DNA of 36,158 nt from an uncultured Collinsella sp. (GTDB taxonomy: Bacteria > Actinomycetota > Coriobacteriia > Coriobacteriales > Coriobacteriaceae), in NCBI GenBank assembly GCA_905211615.1, contig CAJMBB010000004.1, positions 1 to 36,158 on the forward strand, written 5' to 3'. The position numbers were made by a program, and so were the translations under genes. Below the pieces are notes generated by a model. It was not told the origin of the DNA, ran no database searches, and worked only from the letters and a program-made list of their open reading frames with translations. Position 1 is the first letter of the stretch; each line of letters starts with the position of its first letter. Of this stretch, positions 24,350-32,776 are shown in pieces.

Positions 24350-24973
24350 TTATCGAATGAAGTTGGTCGTTGCGCGATCTGCCTCTGGTGCGTTGATACC
24401 GGCGGCCTGTCCTGCCTCGATACAGCGCAGGAGCCAGGCCATGTTTTTGCCGATGTTTCGCATGGTGGCAAGGCCCTCGGCATCCCCATCGGCGTCGCCG
24501 GGCACGCGGCCAAACACGTTGTTCCAGTAGGTGGAGGCAACTACGGGCATTTGCTTAATGGTGAAGTACTTGTTGAGCACATCGAAGGTGGTCGAGGTGC
24601 CGCCGCGACGGGCGACGGCGACCGCGGCGCCGGGTTTGTGCTCAAAGGCATGCCCGCCTGCATAGAAGGCGCGATCGAGGGCCGAAAGGATGCGTCCGCT
24701 GGGGTGCGCATAGTAGACGGGTGAGCCAAAGACAAAACCATCTGCCTGCTCGGCGGCAGCGATGAGCTCGTTCACCACGTCGTCGTCAAAGGTGCAGCGA
24801 CCGCCAAGCTTGCCGCACAGGCCACAACCGATGCAATCGCGAATGGGCTTGGCGCCCAGCTGAAACACCTCGGTATCAATGCCTTCTGCATTAAGTTGCT
24901 CGGCGACCTCGGCGAGTGCGCGGGCGGTGTTGCCGTTTGCCTTGGGACTGCCATTGACCAAAAGAACCTTCAT
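24350..24973 (-). CDS. Flavodoxin-like NAD(P)H-dependent oxidoreductase
   Basis: FMN-binding oxidoreductase of the NADPH-dependent FMN reductase/iron-sulfur flavoprotein type, about 207 residues. The FMN phosphate loop is NGSPKANGNT (residues 7-16). A cysteine cluster CIGCGLCGKLGGRC near residues 48-61 is typical of this anaerobe-rich family, and FGSPVYYAHPSGRILSALDR binds the flavin. The C-terminus is less conserved. The start is ATG at 24973 (GTG at 24976 possible) with GAGGGAG upstream. The electron acceptor is unknown. Confidence 0.9.
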   Translation of the reverse strand: MKVLLVNGSPKANGNTARALAEVAEQLNAEGIDTEVFQLGAKPIRDCIGCGLCGKLGGRCTFDDDVVNELIAAAEQADGFVFGSPVYYAHPSGRILSALDRAFYAGGHAFEHKPGAAVAVARRGGTSTTFDVLNKYFTIKQMPVVASTYWNNVFGRVPGDADGDAEGLATMRNIGKNMAWLLRCIEAGQAAGINAPEADRATTNFIR

Positions 24974-25047
24974 CACAAACTCCCTCTGCTTTTGGTGACT
25001 TCTGCAGAGGATTATCGCACGATGGGGGAGGCGGTGCGGGCGCGGTG

Positions 25048-26577
25048 CTAATCCAGTTTGGTACCTGGCACCTGCACGGCTTTCCCGAGCAACGCTTTAA
25101 GCTCGTTCAAAATGGAAACAGGCTGACGGTCGACGCCGTCCAGATGGAGCGTGGCCACGCGAATGGGCGGCTGATATTCAAGCGAGCCGATGAGCACGGG
25201 AGAACCCAAGAACCGTTCGATGTCGCTTGCGATCTCATCGATTGCCTCGGGGCCGAGCTCATCGAAGAGTGCCACGAATGTCGGCCCCGTCGAGCGGAAC
25301 AGGCGGCCCTTGCCGCGCGAACAATCCATGAGGCAGGCGGCGCTTTCGGCGAGCACGCGGTCGCCTGCATCGAATCCAAAGCGGGCATTGACCTCGGCGA
25401 TATCGTCGACCTTAATGGCAATAAAGCCTGCCTCGTGCGGCACGCGGCGCATCTCTCCAATAGCGTTGACCAGCGCGTGGACATCGCCCAGGCCCGTTAC
25501 CGAGTCGGTCGTATCCGCTAGGCTTCGGTTGACGATAATGCCCACATACATGCTGGGCTCGGTATCGGTGCCGTCCAAGCGGTAGCCCGTGCAGTCGCAA
25601 AGCGCGTATTTTCCGGTGGCATCCATTACGCGATACTGCATGTAGTGGAAGTGCCACGTGCCGTTTATCACCATGTCGAGCTCGGCGCGTACGTTGTCGC
25701 GGTCCTCGGGATGAACGCGGGCGAGCCACATGTCGAGTGAGTTAAAAGGGTGCTGGGAAGGCAGGTCAAAATCGCGCACGGCGTTAACCGACCATTGCGA
25801 TTCTCCAGTATCGAGGTTAAGGATGAACGGATAGCGCGTCTCGGAGCTCATGGAGATCGCTTGGAACACCCGGTCGTTGCAGGGAAGCTGATCGACGATT
25901 GGGCGTTGCGGCGCGTCATTGTTTTCCGGTTGCTGTACACGATGCATAAGCTTATAGCGATACATCTTGCGATCGGCATCCATCGTCATCTGGCGACGCG
26001 TGTCGCCGGCAAGTGGATCGACGCGCGAGCAGCCAAAGCTAAAGCTGGCGATCATGGGCGCCTTGCCATCTGAGCTCGCCTCGATCAGCCCGGCACGTAC
26101 CTGCTCCAAGCGCTGCTCGAGTTCAGTCTCGTTTGCGGAGAGCGAGATAAGCACAAACTCGTCTCCGCCGATACGGAACAACATCTCATCGTGCTCCATG
26201 GTTTCGGAGAGCGTGCGGCAGATGCTCAGAATATAGCGATTGCCTTCGGCGTGGCCAAACCTATCATTGCAATTCTTGAGATGGTCGATGTCAATATAGG
26301 CGCAGGTGAAGGGGTCGCCTTTGCGCCAGAGTTGCTCGACGTGACGGTCGAGTCCGCTGCGGTTGCCCAAGTTGGTGAGCGGATCGATATAGGCGTTGCG
26401 CTCAAGCAGCTGGCGCTCTTGTTGCAGGATGGCATGCGTCTTTTGCAGTTGCTCACCAACGGCGCGTAGCTCAGCAGGCAGCGCGGCAACATCGAGTTCG
26501 GCGGTCGAGATGCCATTCGCAAGTCGTTGGAGATAGGCAATAATCAATTGCTCACCCAGGCGATATGACTCGTTCAT
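25048..26577 (-). CDS. GGDEF-PAS-GGDEF cyclic-di-GMP protein
   Basis: Cyclic-di-GMP signalling protein of 509 residues without membrane helices. Order: N-terminal helical region (1-62), GGDEF domain (about 63-215) with an intact RIGGDEF active site (GGDEF 137-141) and no obvious RxxD inhibitory site, PAS_3-like sensor (about 235-345, with WLARVHPEDRDNVRAEL), then a second GGDEF-like domain (about 355-490) whose signature has decayed to FRSTGPTFVAL. The first domain is probably an active diguanylate cyclase. The start at 26577 is set by GGAGG about 9 bases upstream. It is a shortened paralogue of the next gene upstream (26705-29422). Confidence 0.92.
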   Translation of the reverse strand: MNESYRLGEQLIIAYLQRLANGISTAELDVAALPAELRAVGEQLQKTHAILQQERQLLERNAYIDPLTNLGNRSGLDRHVEQLWRKGDPFTCAYIDIDHLKNCNDRFGHAEGNRYILSICRTLSETMEHDEMLFRIGGDEFVLISLSANETELEQRLEQVRAGLIEASSDGKAPMIASFSFGCSRVDPLAGDTRRQMTMDADRKMYRYKLMHRVQQPENNDAPQRPIVDQLPCNDRVFQAISMSSETRYPFILNLDTGESQWSVNAVRDFDLPSQHPFNSLDMWLARVHPEDRDNVRAELDMVINGTWHFHYMQYRVMDATGKYALCDCTGYRLDGTDTEPSMYVGIIVNRSLADTTDSVTGLGDVHALVNAIGEMRRVPHEAGFIAIKVDDIAEVNARFGFDAGDRVLAESAACLMDCSRGKGRLFRSTGPTFVALFDELGPEAIDEIASDIERFLGSPVLIGSLEYQPPIRVATLHLDGVDRQPVSILNELKALLGKAVQVPGTKLD

Positions 26578-26615
26578 GATGGATAACCTCCTTGGGCGGA
26601 ACAATGGTTTGTATC

Positions 26616-26646
26616 ATATCCCCAATTCGGTTTGAATTGGGGATAT
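26616..26646. terminator. Hairpin between the two cyclic-di-GMP genes
   Basis: ATATCCCCAATTC and GAATTGGGGATAT form a perfect 13-bp stem around GGTTT. It lies past the end of the EAL gene and before the GGDEF gene, both on minus. Without a T-tract the direction of action is uncertain. Confidence 0.55.
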
Positions 26647-26704
26647 AAGTCAGCTAATGGAGGCAAATTCCCCCTTCGGCGGTGGCGTTTTGCGCGCGAG
26701 CGTA

Positions 26705-29422
26705 TCAGTTGTTATTGCCACCATCGAGCAATGCCTCAAAATCCTTCGCCGGCATGGGGCGGTAGTAGAGGAAGCCCTGAGCGTAGCGGGCGCCCATTTG
26801 TCGTAGCATGTTCGCCTGTTCATTTGTCTCGACGCCTTCGACCTCGACGGGCAGATGGAGCGACTGCGCCATTTCGAGCATCGATGAAATGATTTGCGTG
26901 CTGCGGCCTTGATCGCGATCGGTGGGTACAAAGGCGCGGTCGAGCTTGATGACGTCGACGTTGACGTTCTTGAGCATCGCGAGCGTGGACTGACCGGTGC
27001 CAAAATCGTCCATATAGGTCGAGAAGCCGCGGGTGTGCAGGTCGGCCGTCAGTTTGTCCACGGCCTCGGACTCTCCCGTATAAGCCGTCTCGGTGATCTC
27101 GATACGCATGAGCTCGGGCGGTAGGTTGTATTGGGCGGCGAGCGCCCCCATATGCTCGGCAACGTCGCAGGCAAGGATATCCACGCGCGACACATTAAGC
27201 GAAACCGGAACCACACGAAGCCCTCGATCGATGCGCTCGCGCAGCCACGAGGCGACACCCTGCCAAATGTACTTGTCGAGCGTCACCACAAAGCCGCTTT
27301 CCTCGAGTGCGGGGATAAACGTTGCGGGCGAAATGAGAGAGCCGTCCTTGTCAATCCAGCGCGTGAGTGCCTCGGTGCCAATGATCTCGCCGGTTTCCAT
27401 GTCGACCTGGGGCTGCAGGTAGTACGTGATGCGGCCGTTTGAGAGCGCATACTGGAACTCGGTTAGCGTGTGGTGGAACGCAACCTCATGCTCATATTCC
27501 TCGGGGCGGAAAACGGCAATGCGCTCCTTAAAGTCGTTTTTGGCGCGTCGATTGGTAAACATGGCCTTGGCCTGCGCGTCGATAGTGATTTCCTCATTGG
27601 AGTCGATGGGGTAAACGCCCATGGACGGCCAAAAACCTACGCCGTCGTTGTGCTTGGCTACAGCCTCGCGCACGCGCGCATAGACTCGGTGAACGAAATC
27701 GTGCTCAAAGGGTATGAGCAGACAAAAGTCATCTTGGCCCCAGTACCCTGCGACGCCCATATCGGCATTCTCGATGTCCTTGAGGACCGTGCCCACATCG
27801 GCGAGTACGCGGTCACCCTCGGCCTGGCCGTGCCATTCATTAAACAGGCGCATGTGGCCCATGTCGACCGTGGCGATGCACCAGGTGCCGTCGCGCCTTG
27901 CCTCGAGAAATGCGTTGGCGCGCCGCATAAACTCGCTGGGTCGATAGAGGCCCGTGAGCATATCGATGCGTTCGGCGATTGCGCTTTTGCGTTCGACCTC
28001 GGGTATAGGGAGGCTGTCGTTGGGGACAAGCCCGCCAGCTGTGCGAAGGCGACGATCGAGTTCGCCCAAAACAGTCGATGCTTGGGAGTCCAGGCGTTCG
28101 TAAAAGGTTGGGACGACAAGACAGACGGGAGCAATGGTGTCGCCTGCGATTTGCACAGGAGCGAAAACGGCCTCTTTAAGGTGGCGGGTCAGTTGCTCGA
28201 ATGCCTCGTGGTCCAAATCGTTGCTGAGCACGACAAACTGGACGCTTCGTGAACGGTAGACCCGGCTCCTGCCGCGGGTGATCGACAGCATGCGGCCCGC
28301 GTATTCGGCAAGCATGTTGTCGACAGCCTCGGCCCCGTAGAGCTCGTTGAGCTTTGTCGTGCCACGAACGCGCACCGCTATAAGCCCTGTCTTGCAACGG
28401 TCGAGGCGGCAGGTATCGATGGCATTGACCAGCATGCGCTGCGTTCCGAGGCCTGTGGCGGCGTCGACGGTTTCGGCAAGTGAGTGGTTGACGAGCTCGC
28501 CGACATAGAGCGAGGGGACATTTCCGTCGCCGTCGATACGAAATCCGCGAGCACGGCAAAGGACGTAGTCGCCGACGGCGTTGCGCACACGATACTGCAT
28601 GACGCGACGGTGCTTGGTGCCGTTATAGACCTGGTCGATGTCGTTGATGTAGGCCTCAAGGTCGTCGGGATGGACGCGCGTTTTCCAGTAATCGCGACAG
28701 TTGTCTATGTGCTCTGAGGGAAGGCCAAGATCGCGCAAGGCGCCTTGTGACCAAAGGGTGCGATGTTTGTCCAAGTTCTCGATAAAGAAATAGCGGCCCT
28801 CGTTGAGCATCGAAAAGGCGTCGAAAATGCGATCGCTTATTTCGAAGTCGTCGGCGTGGACTTGCGTGATATTGCGTCGATCAAGGTGCATGGCATGACG
28901 TAGCTTGTAGTCGTACATGCGATGGTCGGCATCGAGCGTCATGCGATTGGGGGCTTCGCCCAGGGCGGGGTCGGCATACGACACTCCATAGCTAAACGAG
29001 CGGGGCATCTCGGAATCATTGTTTTTGAGCAGGACCGTTCGGCAGTGTTCCAGACGTTCGGCGAGGTCGTCCTCGGTCGCAATCGTAGATAGGATGGCAA
29101 ACTCGTCGCCGCCTATGCGAAACGCCGCTTCGTCCACTTTCATATACAGCTTGAGATAGAGGCTTACCTGCAAAATATAGCGGTTGCCCTCGTCATGGCC
29201 AAAGACGTCGTTGCAGTGCTTGAGATTGTCGATATCGATGTACGCCATGGTAACGGGGGTGTCCTGCTCCCAGAGCTCCTCGAGGGAACGGGCAAAGCCG
29301 CCGCGGTTGCCAAGTCCGGTAAGCTGGTCGGTAAAGGCAGTCCTAATCAGATCATCCTGACGCTCGAGAAGGTCGCGAACGGTCTTTTCGAGCGTTTCGG
29401 TGTAATTGCTGACAGTATCCAT
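26705..29422 (-). CDS. GGDEF-PAS-GGDEF-GGDEF-EAL cyclic-di-GMP protein
   Basis: A 905-residue cytoplasmic signalling protein. Order: short coiled region (1-30), intact GGDEF domain (RIGGDEF, 102-108), PAS_3-like domain (about 205-320), degenerate GGDEF (RSRSVQF), third GGDEF-like domain with a YWGQDDF signature, and a C-terminal EAL domain (about 655-900). The EAL domain keeps the phosphodiesterase residues: EAL (from 684), NVS, EITET, DDFGTG (from 805), the Lys of VIKLDR and the Glu of EVEGVE. Both synthesis and hydrolysis look possible. The first 490 residues match the neighbouring 509-residue protein domain for domain, so they probably arose by duplication. A palindrome lies in its leader. 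Confidence 0.93.
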   Translation of the reverse strand: MDTVSNYTETLEKTVRDLLERQDDLIRTAFTDQLTGLGNRGGFARSLEELWEQDTPVTMAYIDIDNLKHCNDVFGHDEGNRYILQVSLYLKLYMKVDEAAFRIGGDEFAILSTIATEDDLAERLEHCRTVLLKNNDSEMPRSFSYGVSYADPALGEAPNRMTLDADHRMYDYKLRHAMHLDRRNITQVHADDFEISDRIFDAFSMLNEGRYFFIENLDKHRTLWSQGALRDLGLPSEHIDNCRDYWKTRVHPDDLEAYINDIDQVYNGTKHRRVMQYRVRNAVGDYVLCRARGFRIDGDGNVPSLYVGELVNHSLAETVDAATGLGTQRMLVNAIDTCRLDRCKTGLIAVRVRGTTKLNELYGAEAVDNMLAEYAGRMLSITRGRSRVYRSRSVQFVVLSNDLDHEAFEQLTRHLKEAVFAPVQIAGDTIAPVCLVVPTFYERLDSQASTVLGELDRRLRTAGGLVPNDSLPIPEVERKSAIAERIDMLTGLYRPSEFMRRANAFLEARRDGTWCIATVDMGHMRLFNEWHGQAEGDRVLADVGTVLKDIENADMGVAGYWGQDDFCLLIPFEHDFVHRVYARVREAVAKHNDGVGFWPSMGVYPIDSNEEITIDAQAKAMFTNRRAKNDFKERIAVFRPEEYEHEVAFHHTLTEFQYALSNGRITYYLQPQVDMETGEIIGTEALTRWIDKDGSLISPATFIPALEESGFVVTLDKYIWQGVASWLRERIDRGLRVVPVSLNVSRVDILACDVAEHMGALAAQYNLPPELMRIEITETAYTGESEAVDKLTADLHTRGFSTYMDDFGTGQSTLAMLKNVNVDVIKLDRAFVPTDRDQGRSTQIISSMLEMAQSLHLPVEVEGVETNEQANMLRQMGARYAQGFLYYRPMPAKDFEALLDGGNNN

Positions 29423-29744
29423 GTCGTAAGCGGCTTTCTGAGGTCGGGCGGATTGCGTCGGGCGAGCTCGTTGTGCACACGCGTTGTTGTTCGGCGCTTT
29501 GCGTGTATCCAGGCCCCGCCTTGCTGCGTTGTTGGGTTACTTTACCGGCTAATGTTCGCTGTTGATAACTACTGCGTAGTATAAACAACAGCACACAATT
29601 ATATATGGGTGCACATGCTGTGGGCGGCCATTATTCGACAAACGGCAGCGCGACGATGCGATGTCCGATAAAAATGCGACTGAGACGATATATGTTGACG
29701 GGTATACTTGTCCCGGTTTTAAACGCAGGAACGGAGATGGTCGC
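29423..29744. other. Intergenic stretch of 322 bases
   Basis: Holds the leaders of two divergent genes, the EAL protein (minus) and the patatin-like lipase (plus). It contains a nested palindrome (29558-29592) and AT-rich DNA (29595-29612). An in-frame ATG for the lipase lies at 29661, but the ribosome-binding site and homology favour 29745. TATACT at 29703 is a possible lipase -10 box. I see no further gene. Confidence 0.6.
29558..29592. promoter_or_regulatory. Nested palindrome in the leader of the GGDEF-EAL gene
   Basis: GCTGTTG (29558-29564) pairs with CAACAGC (29586-29592). Inside lies a second dyad, ACTAC-TGC-GTAGT (29568-29580). On the minus strand the palindrome includes TATACT, a good -10 box for the GGDEF-EAL gene, so a bound repressor would block it. 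Operator function is inferred. Confidence 0.5.
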
Positions 29745-30614
29745 ATGGCACAGCCGGATACGACGCGCACGGTGGGACTCGCGCTCGAGGGAGGCGGCTA
29801 CCGCGGTATGTATACGGCGGGCGTGCTTGACGTTTGGATGGAGCACGGTTTGACCTGCGACCATATGGTGGGTGTCTCGGCGGGCGCGGCGTTTGGCTAC
29901 AACTTTAAATCGCGCCAGATCGGCCGCGCCATTCGCTACAACAAGGCCTATTGCGCCGATAAGCGCTATGCGGGTGTAGCAAGCTGGCTGCGAACCGGCG
30001 ATATGTTCAATGCCGATTTTGCCTATCACGAGGTGCCCATCGAGCGCGATCCCATCGACTTGGAGGCGTATCGTGCCTGCCCCATGCGATTTACGTGCGT
30101 GTGTACCGATATCGAGACGGGCAAGGCCGTCTACCACGACCTGCCCTATGGCGACGAGAGGGATATCGAGTGGATCCGGGCGTCGTCGGCGATTCCCGTG
30201 GCGACGCGTCCCGTTGTCATTGAGGGCCGTAAGTACCTGGATGGTGGCGTGGCTGATTCCATTCCCAGCGCATGGCTGTTTGCGCAGGGGTATGACTGCA
30301 ATATCGTGGTACTCACGCAGCCGGCGGGCTTTGTGAAGCAGCCCAACAGCGTGATGCCTATGCTGCGGCGCGTGTTCCGTCACTACCCAGAGTTTGTCGC
30401 AGCGCTTGAGCACCGGCATGAGGTTTACAATGCCACGCTCGATGACCTGGCACGTCGCGAGGCTGCCAGCGAAATTTTTGTGGTGCGTCCGAGTGAATCG
30501 GTGAAGGTGCCGTCGCTGTGCCGCGAGCCCGATGAGCTCGAGCGCATCTACCAGATCGGCCGCCACGATGCGGAGGCGACTTTGCCGGCGTTGAAAGCGT
30601 ATCTGGCGGGGTAA
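29745..30614 (+). CDS. Patatin-like phospholipase family protein
   Basis: Serine acyl hydrolase of the patatin family, 289 residues, no signal peptide. The oxyanion hole is GLALEGGGYRGMYTAG (residues 11-26), the nucleophile elbow is GVSAG (Ser45), and the catalytic Asp is in YLDGGVADS (Asp166). It resembles the YjjU/RssA bacterial group. It would cleave a lipid or acyl ester in the cytoplasm or at the membrane; the substrate is unknown. The start at 29745 is preferred because GGAG lies 8 bases upstream and the protein then begins next to its first strand; an ATG 84 bases earlier is open. A hairpin follows. Confidence 0.9.
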   Translation: MAQPDTTRTVGLALEGGGYRGMYTAGVLDVWMEHGLTCDHMVGVSAGAAFGYNFKSRQIGRAIRYNKAYCADKRYAGVASWLRTGDMFNADFAYHEVPIERDPIDLEAYRACPMRFTCVCTDIETGKAVYHDLPYGDERDIEWIRASSAIPVATRPVVIEGRKYLDGGVADSIPSAWLFAQGYDCNIVVLTQPAGFVKQPNSVMPMLRRVFRHYPEFVAALEHRHEVYNATLDDLARREAASEIFVVRPSESVKVPSLCREPDELERIYQIGRHDAEATLPALKAYLAG

Positions 30615-30626
30615 GGGTCGCATGCG

Positions 30627-30672
30627 GAAAGCGCATCTCGGAATGGAGGTCCAAACCGGGATGCGCTTTCCA
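30627..30672. terminator. Hairpin between the lipase gene and thiE
   Basis: GGAAAGCGCATC and GATGCGCTTTCC form a 12-bp stem with a longer loop that can add a TCGG/CCGG pair. It separates two convergent genes. There is no clear T-tract. Confidence 0.6.
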
Positions 30673-30715
30673 TTGCTGAAGATATGAGGCTGCGAATCAG
30701 CTGCTCGGCCTATGC

Positions 30716-31411
30716 CTATGCCTGCTGCCAGGTGTCGACAAGCTCCTTGGCGGCGGCGTAGGGGTCGTCGGCACTGCAGACGGCGCTCACCACAAAGAAG
30801 CCGTCGACGCCGGTGGCCTTGAGCTGCGGCAGGTCGGCCGTCTTGACGCCGCCGCCCACCACGATGGGCACGGGACTTGCCGCGTGGAGTGCGGCCAGAT
30901 CCTCAAAGCTCTTGGTGATGATGGAGCCGTCGGCTGCGCGTCCGCAGTCGCGCTTGGTCTCGGTCTCGTGGAGCGGGCCGATGCCCAGGTAGTCGACCAG
31001 GCTCATGTCGGCGGTCTTGACGTACTCGAGCATCTCCTCGCAACGGGCCGAAAGGCCCACGATGGCGTTGGGGCCCAGCAGCTTGCGACAGACCTCGACG
31101 GGAATGTCGCTCTGGCCCACGTGCACGCCGTCGACGGCAATGCCCTGCTCGCGCGCGGCAAGCACGCAGTCCAGACGGTCGTCGATCAGCAAGGCGACCT
31201 GACCGGTCTTGCCGGCCTGTGCGATAGCCTGCGCGGCGTCGCCGGTCAGCGCAATGATCTCGCGGGCGCTTGCCACCTTGGAGCGCACCTGGATGCAGGT
31301 AAAGCCTGCGTCGAGTGCCTGGGCCACCACATCGCCCACGGGGCGTCCGAGCGTGTTTTCGGGGCCGAGCACCAGATAGGCCGAGATATCAAGGTTGTCG
31401 CGGATGCTCAT
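30716..31411 (-). CDS. thiE: Thiamine-phosphate synthase
   Basis: Joins HMP-pyrophosphate and thiazole phosphate to make thiamine monophosphate. It has 231 residues. ThiE features in order: IQVRSK (pyrophosphate side), LLIDDRLDCVLAA, GVHVGQSDIP, LGIGPLHETETKRD (a variant of the usual GPxFxTxTK loop) and VVGGGV near the end. It overlaps the upstream thiamine-binding protein gene by four bases (ATGA), so the two are coupled. It is the last gene of the TPP-riboswitch operon. Confidence 0.93.
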   Translation of the reverse strand: MSIRDNLDISAYLVLGPENTLGRPVGDVVAQALDAGFTCIQVRSKVASAREIIALTGDAAQAIAQAGKTGQVALLIDDRLDCVLAAREQGIAVDGVHVGQSDIPVEVCRKLLGPNAIVGLSARCEEMLEYVKTADMSLVDYLGIGPLHETETKRDCGRAADGSIITKSFEDLAALHAASPVPIVVGGGVKTADLPQLKATGVDGFFVVSAVCSADDPYAAAKELVDTWQQA

Positions 31412-31749
31412 CGTGCTTCCTCCTGCTTTTTGATCTGCGCTTCCATGCGCTCGAGCTTGCCGGTCATGGTGTCGGTAAATCCGGGCCGAATATCGGCTTT
31501 GAGCACGACTTCGGTGCGGATGCCCTTGCTCGCCAACACAAAGGTTGCGTCGCGCACGACCTGCATGACCTCGTCCCAGTCGCCCTCGATTTCGGTGAAC
31601 ATCGAGGTGGTGCGGTTGGGAAGGCCGCTCTCGCGAATGACGCGCACGACCTCGGCGACCTCGGCGGAGAGCTCATCGCCGGTGCCGCACGGGGCGATGG
31701 CCACAGCGACGAGCGTGTTCATGCCGGCATTGGTTGCGGGCTCGGACAT
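31408..31749 (-). CDS. Thiamine-binding protein, MTH1187/YkoF family
   Basis: Small soluble protein of 113 residues in the Thiamine_BP (former DUF77) family. It reads NTLVAVAIAPCGTGDELSAEVAEVVRVIRESGLP, then TSMFTEIEGDWDEVMQVV (the usual TxIEGE/D-x-V segment) and a positively charged helical end. Family members bind thiamine or a precursor, probably for salvage or transport. GAGGAGG is 8 bases before the ATG. It lies between thiM and thiE in one operon under a TPP riboswitch, which supports a thiamine role. An internal ATG (M10) is possible but less likely. Confidence 0.88.
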   Translation of the reverse strand: MSEPATNAGMNTLVAVAIAPCGTGDELSAEVAEVVRVIRESGLPNRTTSMFTEIEGDWDEVMQVVRDATFVLASKGIRTEVVLKADIRPGFTDTMTGKLERMEAQIKKQEEAR

Positions 31750-31752
31750 GGC

Positions 31753-32592
31753 CTATGCCTCCTCGAGCTCGAGTCGGTTATCGGCAATGTCCTGGGCGGT
31801 TGCGCGGTAGAGCTCGTCGATAAAGGCGACCTTAAAGCTTGCCGGGGCGTCGGCGACAGCGGCGGCACGCGTGCCGGCAACGTTGTAGACGGCGGTACCG
31901 CAGACGGCTGCCGTAAACGGGTCGGTGGCACAGGCGTACACGGCCAGCACGCCGCCTTGCGAGCAGCCGCAGCCGGTGATCTTGGACATGAGCGGGCTGC
32001 CGCCGTGGGACTTGGCCACGGTCGTGCCGTCGGTGATCAGGTCGACTTCGCCCGAGACCACTACGGCGCCGCCGGTGTAGCGGGCGAGCGCCACGGCGGC
32101 GGCGCGGGCGGCGTCGACCGTGTCGGTGGTATCGACACCGCGCACGCGGCTCAGATCGGCCGCCTCGCCCTCAAGACCCCACAGGCCGGCGAGTGCGATG
32201 ATCTCGGAGGCGTTGCCGCGCACGATGGCGGGCTTGTACTGCTTGAGTTCGTTTACCAGCTGGGTGCGCAGGCTACCGATACCTAGGCCCACTGGATCGA
32301 GCACCCAGGGCTTGCCGGCATCATGTGCCGCCTTGGCCGCGCGGGGAATCGTCTGCTCGTAGATGGGGAAGAGCGTGCCCATATTGAGATAGATGGCGCC
32401 GCCGCCGGCAACGAGTGCCTCGCCCTCGTCGGGCAGATAGACCATGGCGGCCGAACCACCCACGGCGAGCTGCGCGTTGGCGACAAAGTCGATCGTCACC
32501 GTGTTGGTGATGGAGCCGGCCATCGGATTGGTGGTGCGAATCTCCTCCACGGCCTTGACCATATGTTGCTTAAGCTGTTCCGAATCAATCAC
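31753..32592 (-). CDS. thiM: Hydroxyethylthiazole kinase
   Basis: Phosphorylates hydroxyethylthiazole for thiamine salvage; ribokinase-like cytoplasmic enzyme. It has 279 residues from the chosen start. ThiM features: NTVTIDFVANAQLAVGGSAAM (substrate strand and helix), LDPVGLG, RGNASEI (nucleotide side), and TGCGCSQGG (anion hole and catalytic region, normally TGxGC). I chose GTG at 32592: it is in frame, starts MIDSEQLKQHM and has AAGGAGG 8 bases upstream. An ATG just before it is out of frame. It is the first gene after the TPP riboswitch. The HMP kinase gene thiD is not in this window. Confidence 0.93.
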   Translation of the reverse strand: MIDSEQLKQHMVKAVEEIRTTNPMAGSITNTVTIDFVANAQLAVGGSAAMVYLPDEGEALVAGGGAIYLNMGTLFPIYEQTIPRAAKAAHDAGKPWVLDPVGLGIGSLRTQLVNELKQYKPAIVRGNASEIIALAGLWGLEGEAADLSRVRGVDTTDTVDAARAAAVALARYTGGAVVVSGEVDLITDGTTVAKSHGGSPLMSKITGCGCSQGGVLAVYACATDPFTAAVCGTAVYNVAGTRAAAVADAPASFKVAFIDELYRATAQDIADNRLELEEA

Positions 32593-32612
32593 TGCACATG
32601 CCTCCTTGGCAT

Positions 32613-32644
32613 AGAAAAGGGGCGCTGTGCATAGACAGCGCCCC
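32613..32644 (-). terminator. Leader terminator of the TPP riboswitch
   Basis: On the minus strand GGGGCGCTGT and ACAGCGCCCC form a 10-bp perfect stem with a 6-base loop, followed by TTTTCTAT. It lies between the riboswitch and the thiM start, so the riboswitch probably works by premature termination when TPP is bound. Confidence 0.85.
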
Positions 32645-32654
32645 TGTAAAGGCG

Positions 32655-32752
32655 GCATGCTCCCTACGCCAGCATTAACTGACAGGTTCAAAGGATTGGG
32701 CCCCATGCCCTCTCAGCCTTGTGGTTTGCACCGCCGGCACTCCCGCATCGAA
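32655..32752 (-). promoter_or_regulatory. TPP (THI-box) riboswitch
   Basis: On the minus strand the conserved elements follow in order: GGGAGTGCC (near 32745), GGCTGAGAGGG (32718-32708, the pyrimidine-sensing loop), CCTTTGAACCTG (32694-32683) and GTTAATGCTGGCGTAGGGA (32679-32661, the pyrophosphate-sensing side). This is a complete TPP aptamer. It controls thiM, the thiamine-binding protein gene and thiE. Confidence 0.97.
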
Positions 32753-32776
32753 TCTGTTGTTCCCTATACTAACGCA

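Noticed and set aside
26578..26704. Cyclic-di-GMP riboswitch before the GGDEF genes
   Set aside because: No aptamer core found; only a simple hairpin.
31315..32286. Open frame of 323 codons opposite thiM and thiE
   Set aside because: Antisense to three recognised thiamine genes; no motif.
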